Assembly: GCA_030549495.1 (NCBI GenBank)
Contig: JAUIRK010000509.1
Span: 1,052,501 to 1,116,500, forward strand
Length of the DNA stretch: 64,000 nt
Source of the DNA: Nectonema munidae
Taxonomy: Eukaryota; Nematomorpha; Nectonematoida; Nectonematidae
Direction of reading: 5' to 3'
Part shown: positions 11,480 to 24,640 of the stretch, in pieces
How the letters are laid out: each line of letters begins with the position of its first letter
Position numbering within the stretch: the stretch's first letter is position 1
Position numbers and translations under genes: made by a program
Notes under the pieces: generated by a model
The model's input: the letters and a program-made list of their open reading frames with translations, nothing else
Databases searched by the model: none
What the model was told of the DNA's origin: nothing

Positions 11480-12040
11480 TGATTTTAAGGAGTTGTTTTG
11501 ATTTCTTTTTTCTACAAATTCTTTGACAATAAAAATTTCATCAACAGTACTTCTTCCCGGGATAAAACAAAAATGATTTGAGATTATGTTATTCTTTCTA
11601 ATATTTATAGTCCATGCTTCAATAAATTAATTTCTCTGCAATTAAAGCACTCAAGTATATCTCCTTTGTTCTTGTAAATTGGCACAATTAGACTTTTAGC
11701 TTTTTCGCAAACCTCGCTAAAATCAATTTCTTTTATAAGTCCTTTTTCATCAAGCATTACTTTGATAGTCTTTCTCTCTTATTTTTAACATTTAGCAGTC
11801 TATCAAAATATCCCCCCTCCCTATCTTGTACAAATTTCGCAATTTTCAAAAAGAAGTTCGCCTTCAGCATTCTTCTCACAATCGTTCACTTTTACTTCTT
11901 GTTCTCTTTGCTTTTGCTTTTGCCAATCTATAAACGCCTCTTTCTCATTCTACAGTATTCTAAACTTCGTATAAACTTTCTGAGTACTTTGATTTATATC
12001 TATTGTAACAGCTTTTTAGGCTTTCTCCTTTTTCTCCGAT
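11480..12040 (-). pseudogene. RTE-like LINE, pre-RT and RT start
   Basis: Read on the minus strand: NEKEAFIDWQKQKQ (about 11940-11900), then, after a gap, SLIVPIYKNKGDILEC, FIPGRSTVDEIFIVKEFVEK (about 11690-11510). These are the spacing and words of RTE-type reverse transcriptases (IVPIYKNKGD, PGRSTTDAIF). The palm with its catalytic box is missing. The C-terminal tail of the same type lies at 8045-8440, on the far side of the plus-strand insertions. Confidence 0.62.
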
Positions 12041-12599
12041 CGGTATTGATATCAGGGGAAAGCACAACAGATCTCGATATGAGAGGCTCATTCAGTTATT
12101 CAGAGCCATTTTATCCTATAAAAAGATGCCGTTTTATCCAACTACACAGCGTCAATGCATAAATACAAATTGTTTATTTTTCTATAATTAATATAAAATC
12201 TTTTGAAATAAAATAAGTACTTTTAATTTAACTTTATGATCATTTTCATAAAAGAAAATTTTTTTTTAAAGATATCCAAAAAATATGCAAATTACATTGA
12301 AAAAACTTTACCCCAAATTATGCCCTGCTAATTGTTGTCTAGGTTAAATATGTGTTGAAATAATTGGTCGATTTTCAATGTTTGAATAAAAAAATTCAAT
12401 CTTATATTATTCACTAAACTTTTTATTTTTGCTAATATAACATCTCCTTTATTTTGAATGAAAGAATAAAAGAAAAAACTTCATTACAGTTGCTATTTCT
12501 TAAAAATTGATTCCATGCCAAAATAATCGCATAGCGTCAATAAACAGCAAAGAAAAAATTACAAACATATGATTCCCTTCCTTTCATGTTTCCAGTGTA

Positions 12600-13560
12600 T
12601 CATCTGATGAAACTTTCATATTTCACATTTGATTGACGTACACACTCATTTGATTGACGTATACACTCATATTCTCAAACGTGGACGGTGGGGAGTGTAT
12701 GATGCCCAGAACCCGTCTCCCGAGTGAATTCGCCACGGTGCGCTCAACAAGTGTGTGGTTTTGGATTAGAAAGAGGGAGAGGTGGAATGAGTGAAGTTGA
12801 AACTACTGGATTCGCACCATACTCCGAAATGAAGAAGATGAAGAAGAAGAATAAAAGAGCGCTATATTAGGCGTATGCACTTCTTAATTGGAGTCGTTGA
12901 AGCGCGAAGTTCTCATCTTCTTTGGCAAGTGCTAATTTATGCAAATGAACAGGAGATAAGACGAGAGTTTAAGTTCCCGGCCAAGGTTGAGGGAGTGGTA
13001 CGTTGCGCGACCTCTTTCCCATGCGCTTTGCATACGCCACACCCTCCTAATTAACTATCGAGGGCACGCCAATTTAAATACGCCCAAACAGGATGCTCTT
13101 TTGGGAACTGGAGAGTGCGCATGGAAAGCAAGTCGCGCAATAACACCGCTCCCAGGCTCACTACACCTGCATGCAACCGGCGTACACGTTGAATCTCCTC
13201 TTTAGCGAAACACACCTTATCTGAGAGAACCGAAACAATGAGGGCGTATTAGTGTGTATTAGTGAGTGCTCCGGCTCCATTATGAAAATCATGCGCAATA
13301 GTATATACACAAGTTTATCATCGCGAAGTTATTGTGTTATGTGTATGTTTTGGCGTTATCTGCTAATGCCTTTTCTTCTTGCGTGAACAACGAAAAATAA
13401 AAGAAACGCTTCTCATATTTAAACGCGAGTGAAATATTGTACGCGTCTTGGAAACTTAGTAGCGCATTCACAACGACAAATGAGATACGCACGATAGCAA
13501 CGCCATCTATAGCAACGCAAAATACAAAGTCTCCTCTCTCTCTCTCTCTCTCCATTCAAC
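12600..13560. promoter_or_regulatory. GC-richer, repeat-poor block, possible regulatory region
   Basis: This is visibly richer in G+C and in CpG-containing words (CGCG, GCGC, ACGT) than nearly all surrounding DNA, and lacks the long A/T runs. It contains two tandem copies of a 21-bp unit at 12626-12667 with a GATTGACGTA core, an AGATAA word near 12954, and a CT run at 13531-13553. It shows no coding potential I recognise. A promoter, 5' noncoding exon or enhancer is possible, but it could also be a remnant of other origin. Confidence 0.3.
12626..12667. repeat. 21-bp tandem duplication
   Basis: Two adjacent copies of CATTTGATTGACGTAYACACT differ at one position. Each contains a TGACGT half-site like that of CREB/ATF factors; any function is inferred. 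Confidence 0.85.
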
Positions 13561-15390
13561 ATCTCTCCCAGTCTTCTTTTTCATTCCCTTGAAAAAGGTT
13601 GAAAGCAAAACACTAACTTAAAACGCTCTGCAATAATACTAATAATACCTGAGGAATAAAGAAAATGACACACAAACCAGATGGAAATATTGCTGGGCCT
13701 TTATTAGCTAATTTGGTTTCGAATCCTTTACCGAGGTTTGAATGTCAAACCTTTCATTTCACTACGTTTCATCGCATTGATATTAATTTTCCTTAAAATG
13801 AGTTGATTGAATAGATATTTGATTTATACCGTAGAATAGTCATTCTTCCTAAACTTTGCTTTTCGGTGTCCTAACCTGTATACTAGAAGTTAAAGTAGTC
13901 ATTTTCTTAATTCACTGCTGATTCATCTCCATGAATCTCATTATTTCTGACCCCTAGTGAAGTCCAATTCTGGGGTTTCATTTCTCCTTGAAAACTATCT
14001 TTAAACAAGTTTCAAAAGAGCATATTTATTTCATATATCCTATATATTTTATAATTAATTGGATAAATTCAAAAGACATTCTATCTTCAAACTAATTTAA
14101 ATTTATGGAAATGAACTATTTTTGTACTTTTTTTTATATAATTTTTTTGCTTTATTAATAAATTTATTTCAATATTTTTCTTTGAGATAGATCAATTTAT
14201 TCGTAAACCTTCAGTTTCATAGAATTTACTACTTGAAAAGGCGGGCATACCATCAAAGATTTTGTATTTTTGAACAGAGCTATAATAATATTTTGTTTTA
14301 AATCTAACATCATAAAAACTTGTGCCTTTAAGTTATATTCTTTCTTTATCAAAGTGAAATAACTTTTTAATAAATCTAATTTTGTTTAGACTTTAGAGCA
14401 CCTCTTACATACATTTGCACATATTACTTTTCTCAGTTTGAGTTAATCGATTGGGGATGGAGTAATTTAGATTCAGTGAGTGACACATCCTGTGAAAACG
14501 AGAAGGCCAGACATGGGCCCACTGGAAAGAGTGCTGTTCCAACAAGGCCTTCTTCCTTATACTTTCTTGGTTCGTGTCAAGCATCTGAGATTATTTATTC
14601 GTGCTTTTTAAGTCTCTCTCGAACTCTTTCATTTAGAAAAAAAGTATTTGTTCTTAAAAAAAACGCAAGAGACCTCAATTTAAAAGATTCCTTACATTTT
14701 TAAGGTCAGATGAAATGGGTTAAAATGAGATCATCCAAAACTATCCCTTCTTTGTAGGATTTATTTGTTCAACGAAAAATGCAATTTTGTTAACAACCAA
14801 AATAAGATTTCATTGACAGGCAAAGGGAGATGTCCTGGACAAGTATAAAACTCAGTTTCTAATATTTTATGTATATTAAATTTATCGTAGCAAACAGATT
14901 TGACTAATTTTATTAATGCCCTTTATTTGCTTAGTTAGATTGGCAGCTAGTTAATTAGGGGAGCATACCCTTTTCAGTTAAATAATAATAGTTAATGAAG
15001 TTAGTGATCAAAAATGTAGTTTTGTTGTTGACGAAATCTCATTTGGGTTGCCCACAAAGTCTCGTTTCGATGCCATGTCATGTATCGTTTTGTGTAAAGA
15101 TGTTCTTTTGTTAGTAAAAATGTTAGCAATCATTGAGCTTTGCCAAACCCTGAAGAGTCTTAAAAGGACTAACTTATTTGCTAGTGATATAAATTTCTAA
15201 TTTTTGAAAAATTTCACCAAGTGCCATAAAAATTGTTTAAATATTTATTTTAAAATCAAAGTAGATTCAACCGAAATATATTAAACTTTTTTCTGCTATA
15301 ATTTATTACTTTTTTTTTATCATAATGTTGGCCTAGTTTTTAAAGGTATAAAAAAAATTTGGCCTAGTTTAAAGTATAAAGAAATTTATT
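13561..15390. other. Intergenic stretch without recognised gene
   Basis: AT-rich DNA with short open frames only. A frame at 14476-14703 resembles nothing I know. A phrase near 15045-15070 (GGGTTGCCCACAAAGTCTCG) is reminiscent of a mariner terminus, but no partner end was found. Confidence 0.4.
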
Positions 15391-15399
15391 AAGGCAAAG

Positions 15400-16960
15400 T
15401 GTATGTACTTTTGTCCAAAAGACAAACCCCTAACCCTTATGACAAATACAAAGAAGCATCTAGAGTTACTTGAGGAAGGAGACACGAAAATCGAGAAGTC
15501 TCTTTTGAGAAAACTTCTTCTTGATTATAATCAAAACCCAAAGAAGCTTTGGCCTTATATAAATCAAGGGAATAATAAAACCAATGTTCTTAGCGAATAA
15601 ATCAATTCTAGTGGATCAATCATCAAAACTGACTGACATTGATTAAGCAAATATTCTTATGTGGACTATTTTAGCTCAGTTTTCTACAATCAGATTATTT
15701 CTAATTTTTGGACGACTGCCTTACTTCAGATATCACAATTGAGTTGATGAAGATATTATATCCCCTGAACTCAAAAGTTTAAAGAAGTTTAAATCTCCTG
15801 GTATAAACAACATTCATCCTTTCATTTTTAGAAAACTTTATGATATTTTGCCAGGTCTGTGAAAGTTATTTTTGAAAAGTCCTTAGAAGAAAGAAAATTA
15901 TTGGATATATGAAAAGTTGCTTTAGTTCCATCCATTTATATATCAGGTGATAGAAAACTTTCATGTAATTATAGATCTGTAAACATTGGATCAGTCATTT
16001 GTAAAGTTCTCCAATCTATCCTGACGGATAGAATCTTCATTCATATGGAAATTTTTAATTTATTGAATTCCAATCAACACGGATTTACAAATGGCAAACC
16101 AACAACCACTAAGCTTTTGGAATTTCAAAATGATATCTTTCACTTACTAGAAGTGAATGATACCTTTGACGTTGTTTATCTCGATTCTCAAAAAGCTTGT
16201 GATTGCTTACCCTATGATTACTTGATAAAAAAATTGGAATTTTATGGCATTTCGGAATGAGTAACTTTTTGAAAAAATGAAAACATATTCTCGTTGTGAA
16301 TGGTAGATATTCCGATGAGAAGCTTGTCTTTAAAGGTGTTCCACAAGGTTCTATTTTACGACCTTTGCTATTCAATATATCCTTAGATGGTCTTCTGAAT
16401 TTAGTCAAATCGAAAGTGAAAGTATATGCTGACGATATCAAAATATACGATGTTTCAAATGAGGGCTTCAGTTTTCAGCTTGACTTGATCAAGAACTTTC
16501 GCTGGTGTACTTACTACATGGAGAATGAAGCTCAATTTAGAAAGGTGCACTCACTTAGACATTGGATCTGAAGATCACAATATCATTCATAAGAATATGA
16601 AACTTAATTCAAAAATTCGCCCTAACTGCTCTTCAAGATTACATAGATTGTTCCATACCTCGCAATTTAAAAAAGATTACTGCAGAAAGTCGTTTCTAAG
16701 AAACTTCTTCTCTCTAAATGACGGCAACTCTTTGCCTGACTGTGTAGTTCAATCTCCATCCTTGAATACCTTCAAGAATGGATTAGATCGATTCTACCTT
16801 TGAACATGGATCACGTTTTCTATTTGTATACAAATGATGTTTTATTTCTATCTTTATGATGACTCTTTCTATAATAATAAGTTATACGTTGGGTTATGTT
16901 AGTTCAATTGTAATGATTTTATTTCATATATTTAGCAATATGAACAAAAGTTGAAAACCT
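15400..16960 (+). mobile_element. CR1-like LINE relic, plus strand
   Basis: Ordered RT pieces are visible: a pre-RT block at 15403-15600, IVYLDSQKACDCLPYDYLIKK-like palm sequence at 16045-16260 (first catalytic Asp kept), GVPQGSILRPLLFNISLDGL and VYADDIKIYD at 16330-16460. A C-terminal block at about 16610-16803 ends SLNTFKNGLDRFYL. The thumb region is deleted at about 16590-16620. Frameshifts occur at about 16262 and 16550. The 3' UTR probably runs to about 16960. The spelling resembles the element at 2735-5160 but the copy is more decayed. Confidence 0.8.
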
Positions 16961-17159
16961 TTCAAGACTTTGGGCACAAGGAGTTTTGATTCAAAGTTTG
17001 AATATGATTTGAAAGGTACAATATTTTTCATATTTTATTTCTACGAAAAGTTATCAAGTATTTAAAAAGTCATTTAAGTAAAGTAAATGTACTGGTGGGT
17101 AAAGATGGGCAAAGAAGCATTGCACTCCTAAATCTAAAAAATGAATTTCGTGTTTGGTA

Positions 17160-17640
17160 CAAATACTGACTAATTTTTAAATGGATCTCGAATAGAAATT
17201 GGGTACCCCATTTTGAGAATGTTCACCCTAATCTTCAAGCAAAGGCAATTTTGCATTCTTTGCCAAAACGAGAAAAGTTGAGTGAAGTACACAAAGGGGA
17301 CTGCGGACAGGATATTTCCATATAGGAAACAGGGCATTCGTTTATTCATTGAATTTCTCGAAAACGAATGCGTATCATACAGCTGGTATGATACTAGTAG
17401 TTCTGCCCCTTGGATAATACTTTCGGGAGGCTTTTCTGTTCCCAGTACAAAAACTCTCGGAGGAATCATTGATAACGTGGATGCGCGTAACTCCATATTG
17501 ACCATTTTTAATCATAAAACTTCTGAATATTCTTCTTAAAATTTCCGCTCTTAGTAAAAGTGGGTAAAAACAGAACAATTCGTGGTACTTGTACTTTTTT
17601 GGTAGGAAAAATATCTGTCTTCAAGAATGAAACATTATGT
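17160..17640. other. Slightly GC-richer block with overlapping open frames, unknown
   Basis: Open frames of 85 codons (plus, 17282-17539) and 111 codons (minus, 17170-17505) overlap here. Neither resembles a family I know, and neither has visible splice or start context to favour it. It may be a fragment of an unrecognised repeat. Confidence 0.25.
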
Positions 17641-17689
17641 ACACGCGTTGAGCTATCTAGTTATATATACCACTCTTAATTCTATGTCA

Positions 17690-18048
17690 TCCTTTTGCAA
17701 TTCTATATTTGGCCTTTTTGCAATACTATCTCAATTCAATTTTTTGATTTTTTATGTTTATATTGTTTTGATAGGTGTCAATTTTTATTTAAACTCCATT
17801 TTGATATTTTAAAATTATTTTCATATTCAATTTTCAAATTTTTTCACAACGTAATTGCAATTAAATTAATTTACAAATTTTATTTTTTATTTACTTTTTA
17901 ATCAAAATATTTTGTACTTTGTTTTAGCCAATATTTTTTTAATTGCCTAAATATTATTTCAAAAAGCACATGACATTATTTTGTTAGAATTGCAAAAAGA
18001 CAAAAAAATTGCAAAAGGACAAAATGGAATTGCAAAAAGGCAAAATTG
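17690..18048. mobile_element. Non-autonomous element with iterated terminal repeats, copy 1
   Basis: The left end carries two copies of CCTTTTTGCAAT-like words. The right end carries four inverted copies (ATTGCAAAAAGACAAAAT-like). The centre is AT-rich without an ORF. The same structure recurs at 21790-22190, including the shared interior words GTGTCA and TTTTGATAT. Confidence 0.65.
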
Positions 18049-18645
18049 AACCAAAAATGTTATAATTCACGCGCCAAAATCTTGACAAATATTCACTCTT
18101 TTAACTTTTCTCCAGCCTCCTGAATGATATTACAATCTATTTATTGATTTTATGGGATGTGAAAAAGCCTAAAAAATATAATAATCGATAAAATGCTTTC
18201 GAACCTTCATATACTTATTCCAACAAATTATGGGCCCTGAGATAATTACGGACAATGAAACTCTGTCTGAAAACAGAAGGCGATATATAGTCTTGTTCTC
18301 ATTTTAAGATTATCTTTTTTTTCTTTTCTTTACCACACATACTTAAGAGAACAAATCCAGCTCACCAACTATAACTAACGGGTGGATGAAGGAATGCTGA
18401 TTTGAATTAAATTTGAATCAAAACACATTTAGAAATAGGGAAGATAGTGCAGGATTCATCAAAAAAATATATTTAAATAGCAACATAATAATTTTAGTAT
18501 TAACAGAATTGCATTTTCTTGAAAGTGCTTGATCTGTAGGAGGCGATCGATTTCAAAAGTTATTCTTCCTGGATCACATTTTTATGTTAGAATAATATTT
18601 TACAATTCCTTTATTAAAAAGATCGATCTAAAGATTTGTCGATCT

Positions 18646-18859
18646 CAGCGTTTTTCAAACTTTTTTTTACTGCGACTCATAGCAAGAACCACGGTTTGCA
18701 TCGCGACCCATAATACTCAGGTGTAATAAGACAAACTCTGATCACTGCGTTCATTTATTCAGCATCGACTATTTATATGTCCTTTCTTTTTTGTCACGAC
18801 CCATTTTATTTTTCACGTGACCCACTGAAGTGTCGGGACACACAGTGTGAAAAATGCTG
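18646..18859. mobile_element. 214-bp hAT-like MITE
   Basis: The ends read CAGCGTTTTTCAAAC and, reversed, CAGCATTTTTCACAC. Subterminal GCGACCCA and CACGACCCA words are typical of hAT elements. No ORF is present. Possible 8-bp flanks (GTCGATCT and GTTTAACG) match poorly, so the target duplication is not confirmed. Confidence 0.7.
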
Positions 18860-21789
18860 GTTTAACGCTCTTGTACTCAACCATTTTACACTACGACACC
18901 TTTGTTGAACGTTGGAAACTTTTTTGAAACCGAAATGTAAAAATCTAATATTTGATAGATATTTGATTAGATTTTTTTGTTGCATAAATATAACTTAACC
19001 ATAGATAAAAATATAAGAGAAATATGAAAATAAAACAAAAAGAAGATAAGCCCTGCAAATTCACGCGTTATGATTTCAAAAAATAGATCACATCTAGTTT
19101 CTTAGATTTTAGTTTTATTGCCAAAATTAAATTTTAAAAAAAAAATTAATTTTTTTTTGATTTCAATTGAAGTGGTGTAGAAAAACTTGTTTCACATGTC
19201 AATGAAACAAAAATGACTTTTGTTCATACAAGCAAAAAAAGAAATTAAAAGAATTTTGACAAAATTAAAAACTCTTTACACTTATTGAGAAAATTGAGTA
19301 CTTCGGTCGAGAGATTTTAAAGAAGGAAATTGATTTAAATCAATAAAGTGTAATACGAACAAAATTATATTAGGGGCTTGGGGGCATGGGCCACAATAGG
19401 GGAACCTTCAATGAATCTTTATTTTGGCAAGCACATGTAGATTTTAACTATCTATACTACGAAAATATTCAAAAATTGCTCTAATATGAAAGAACCCTTT
19501 GGATTAGATATGTCAAATTTTTAGTGTGTTCGATGCAGTGGCGGAATCAGAGAAGGAGAATGCGGAGATCGTAATTATAATTCATTCAAGAAGAATTGTA
19601 ATTCGGATACGGGGGATAAATATAGTAAGCCTTTTTGGCGTAACAACGATAAAATTCTAGATGGAGATTTCTACGAGATCCAGCTCTGATATTTTTAAAA
19701 AATTGATACAATGAACATTTATAGACAAAAAAGTAAATGTAATAAGCATTCATTTGCTATAAATGTAAACAAAAACAAAGAATCTTTGTCAAGGGTTAAT
19801 TCCGGAAAATGGGTGTTATTTCGAGAGAATTGAAAGGTGGTGGGATTTTCTCTTAGATTTAATTTCACCAGGATTTCAAATATTCGTGGGCCCGTGAGGA
19901 GAGAAACATATCAAGACATTATTATGGAGGAAGCTTTGATGCATGCATGTTCGAATAAATAGTGGAGAATTGGTATGCTCACAATCGATAAAACATCTGC
20001 TGTTTTTTCCATATAAAAACTAGAAGCATTGCAGTCATTCCCATTGGCTCTTAATTATCATCAACGATTGGTGCATATCATTTTGATGATGTTAAATCTC
20101 CGACAATGTCCTTTACCATGTATTTTCTGCATTTCTTGTAAAATCGTATAGCCAGTCCAATATAATTAGCATTTCTTGTATTAATAAAGGCCTATTTATC
20201 CATTTTTTATATGGCAAGCAAAAATTTAACAGCTTCTCTGCAAATACTATTATTCATCGAATTGTATGTTGGTTAGGACATAATGGCAATTCTAGATTCC
20301 TCCACTGCACATATTTTATCTATCATTACTACGACGCTTTGCAATGATGGGATGACGTTGAGTGTCAAGATGATGATGATGAGATGATGATAATGATGAT
20401 GATGATGGTGATGATGATGTGACAACGATGAAGGTGATGATGATGGCACTCAGTGATAACGATGAAGAAATTTCTTGAAAAAAATTGATAAGAAAGGTAA
20501 TATTGCCAAAGGTAACACTTTTGTGTTATGTTTGCTACGATCAAAACAAAATTTTCTTACATTCTTAGCGCCTTTCCAAAAAAAAGTTTACCTGACATCA
20601 AGGTTCTTTAATTGATAAAACAGAAAAGATATGAATGAAAACTTTTGGTTCGATAACGTTTTGATTGACAGTGTCAATCAAAATTACAACGAATGAAAAA
20701 GAGATGCATTGTTCAACTTATATAGAGCACGAACATTATCAAAAAAAGGTATTAATAACAGTAAACATAATCATATCACAAAGTTGTATTTAGTTTACTT
20801 TCAAACTTTTCAGGATAAGTAAGACTCTAATAGCATTTTATTTTAAATTTTGATAAAAAAAAGGCATCATAAACCGAGCGAGTACTTAGAGGAGGGCTGA
20901 TAAATGATGATTAGAAAATCACATTTCCAAACTCGCAGATAGTAATAATCTGCTTCCACGATTCAGAAGTAGTATTTAGGTTCTTTTGCGCTTTGGCGTA
21001 TAAGAAACGTCTATTTCATGCTGTGATTGCACGAGGAAAGCATGTCAACATAGTTGGCCCATTTTTCACTTTCATTTTCCCAAACTATACAAATTTTGGG
21101 TTTAACACTGATAAATAAATCTCTTACGAAATTATAGATTGTTCCAGCTTATCTTCAAATATTTAATCAGTCAAAATTTTGCATTCTTAAAGTAGGTATA
21201 GTAGTATACTATTACTCAATCAAAAACTTTTATATCACAATGGGAGTTGCGATACAGTAGTTTAAAATACTTTGACAAAAGGGAAGAATGAATATTATAT
21301 TTTTCGTTGTTCATAAAATCTTCTTATGATTTGGAATTGATTCAGAAGTTCTTTCTTTTATTGCAAAGTTTTACAACCCTGCCTTGTTTTGTATTTTCTT
21401 GCAAAACAAGGGATAGGTTAATAAATCGGCTTTGTCAAATTTCCAATTGACTCTGAAGGGTATTTCAAATTTTTAAACCGGAAGGAATCTTTTTATCCAG
21501 TTGTAAGAAACTAAGAGAAGCCTAAATTTGGGGATTACCTAAAGTTATTCATAACTAAAGTTTTAGAATGTAACACTTTTTTGACATTTGCCATACTAAA
21601 GCAAAAATTCACATAGCATTATAACTTGTATTAATATTATAAAATTAATAGATTAATCATTTCAAAAATGACGAATAAAATCCATATGTTGAAGAGTACA
21701 AGATTAAAAATTGAAAATTTGATTCGCTATCCTTTCCGATATAAATCTTCAATAAAATGCATTCACAAAAGTTATAAAGTTTACTTCTA
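18860..21789. other. AT-rich intergenic DNA, no gene recognised
   Basis: No coding region or RNA gene is visible. A GAT-type microsatellite lies at 20369-20446, and a repeat shared with 1434-1520 (inverted) lies at about 19158-19250. Confidence 0.5.
20369..20446. repeat. GAT trinucleotide microsatellite (imperfect)
   Basis: A run of TGATGA units is interrupted by TAA, GGT and GACAAC. Confidence 0.9.
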
Positions 21790-22190
21790 TTTTGTCCTTT
21801 TGCTATCCCATTTTTTTATTTTTTTTATTTTTTCTTTTTTTTTATATTCTATTTTGTCTTTTTGCAATTCTATCTGAATTTAAATTTTTGATTTGGCTGT
21901 GTTTATATTCGTTTGACATGTGTCATTTTTGTTTAAAAAAATTTTGATATAACATTATTTTTCGATTAAATTTTTTAAGATTTTTCACAGGGAATTGATA
22001 AATAAATCATTCCAAATTTTTATCATCTCTTTGCCATTTATCTAGCAAAATATTTATTTGAAAATAATGTTAAAATATCAACAAAAAAAGACGTTTTTAA
22101 GTTAAAATAACCTATAGGTCAAAAGAATATACACACAACAAAATTAAAAAATTAACTTCAGATCAGATTGCAAAAAGACAAAATTGAACT
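21790..22190. mobile_element. Non-autonomous element with iterated terminal repeats, copy 2
   Basis: The left end contains TTTTGTCCTTTTGC and TTTTGTCTTTTTGCAATTCT. The right end contains the inverted word ATTGCAAAAAGACAAAATTG. Interior words match copy 1 at 17690-18048. It has no ORF. Confidence 0.65.
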
Positions 22191-24640
22191 AAAAATTGTG
22201 TCTACATTTTATGAGGTTTTGCGGCGTTATTTCAAGGATTATATTCTTCCAGTTATTTCAACAGAGGATAACAGATATTTAATAAAATCGTGAAACTCAT
22301 ACCACTTGCCAGAACGCGTTAGTTCCAAGTTATCCACCTACTTTCCTTATACAGTCAAATAGGGAAAATAAAATATACTTCAATGACGCAAAGTAAAACA
22401 GCCTTTCCCCATCTGGTATTTAGTTTCTTGAAACTGCTCTACAAACACTTTCTTCAATAAATGAAATGTTGCTTAAAATTCTAAATTTAAGAAAGCGAGC
22501 TTGAGAGTAAGAATGAAAATATACCCTGTCCGGGAGAGATCTAAGATTATTCAGGCATAAAATTTTATTTCACCAACAGATATACCAAAGATAATGGAAA
22601 AAATAGTATTGAATTGAATTTAATAATAAAATTAGCAAACTCAATTTTTTTAAAAGTTTCAGAAGGAGAATATCCTTTCAAGTTTCACTCAATTTTTCAT
22701 CTATTTTAAATCTTCATTGTTAAAATTTAAATAAAAAAAATTGTAAAGCACTTTTTTACAAAAAATTTCAGACGCTGATTGCTAATTGGACAAAACTGCA
22801 AGCAATTTTAGTGCCTTTTTTTTGATGATATTCATACACTAAAAGAAGGACTTTTTCACAAAATCATTTTTCTCAACGCCATCACAAAGAGATTAACCCC
22901 CTTCTTTTTTAAAGTTGAGTGAATATCGTATCACAAGTCAATTATCAATTGCACAAATTTTGTAAAATTCAAAGGAATGAACAGATAAATCATTTTAGCA
23001 CTCAAAACCTTTTGCTTGTTTTAATCAGGCAATAATTTGGTGGAACTTAATTAACTTCAACTCACACTTCATCGTTTTTGTTAAAAATTTTAAACGTAAG
23101 TGCTTTTTTTGTAAAAAAAAAAGTATAGTTGCAGAGGGAAATATTTTTTTTTGTGAAATGTTGAATTCTTAAATTTAAGATAAATACCATTTGTTGCATT
23201 TTGTAATTGGAAAGTTAATTCGTTTGCTATCTAAAAATTATCAAACTATTTGGCCATTTAATCTTCAGGATTGTGTAAGGAGTTACTTTAAAAAAGATTC
23301 CTCAAACACAATTGGCGAGACGACTGAAAAAATAAATCTTTATTCTTAATTAACTGGAAATATATAGAAGGAAAGAAAGAAAGAAAGAAAAAAGAACATA
23401 TCTTTTCATATCGAGAAGCGGGGATCATGAAAGTTGAGTGCTGGATGATCACAGAAAACAAAAAGTTGTTACACTAACTATACTTTAAATAGTTACTCTA
23501 ATAATGCATATTACCTTTATTATTCTTGGTAATTAAAATACCATTATAAAAGGAAATTCACTTTCAATGAGGTAAAACATCTGAAAACTAAAGATTTTTA
23601 AGTTCTCTATGTCATTTTTGTATTACTGAAGTAACATAAAGATATTGGAAATATATGTTTATTCCAAAAATTGAGTAAAAGCTCTCGATCTACAAACATT
23701 GATAAGTAATATTACTATAAAAATAGTGATGCTTAATTTAACGGGATTTGATTGGCCTCTACAGTTGTGAAATAGCCTCTATTTATTTTAAGTGATTGAT
23801 ATGATATTATACATAAACTTGTTAAGGTGAAAAGCAAAACAACAAAAAAATCAATGCAAATATATCTCCAAAATAGCGCTATTTTTTGAAAAAAAACTAA
23901 ATAATTTTATATTTAGTTCAAATAAACAAACAAAGAAATCAAAGATGGCATCATTTAATTGAAATAAAATATTCTTACATCATTATAGTTCTAATAAATC
24001 TTACTACAAACAAATAACAAAAGAAAAAAAGGTACAAGAATTCAAGAAGGGGTGCTTTATTTCAATCCAGTGCTTCATCCTTTCTTTTTAAAGGGGGCTC
24101 AAGGCGTTAATGAAGATTTCTGATCCATGTTTCCTCAGCATCCTAAACATCTTCAGAAAAACTACGCTTTTAAAGGGTTATCAAGTGCTGATATTCAAAA
24201 TTCTCCCTTTTTAAAATATAAATCACATTTTCTATTTGTTACGGGGCATATCCAGGCTGAGTTTTCCTTCTCAAAATTGAGGGCTCTTTAAAAAATAAAT
24301 TCTTTTATGTGCTTACTTAGACATATAAAGTGTGGTGCCCGCTTGGTCTACATTCCTCCCTTCACTCTATAGCAAATTTAACATTTGTGACAGATAAATT
24401 TGGAATTTTATCTGGATTATGAGGCCATTTAAAGAAACTTTGAGCCAAAACTTTCTTTATTCCCAGCGTAACTTTGAACTTGGTTGTTGATTTGAGCCAT
24501 TCATAATCTTGGTTAATTTAATCTACATAAAAAACGAAAAAAATTTGTTTTTCTTCATTTTTTATCAAGAAGAAAGATCAAGATTTCTACAAACAATATG
24601 CTCTACTAAAAAGCATTCAAACTTACTAATTAAAAACAAG
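22191..24640. other. AT-rich intergenic DNA, no gene recognised
   Basis: Only short open frames are present. A GAAA microsatellite lies at about 23367-23393. Confidence 0.5.

Noticed and set aside
15040..15075. Mariner-like terminus (GGGTTGCCCACAAAGTC)
   Set aside because: No matching inverted end or transposase fragment was found nearby.
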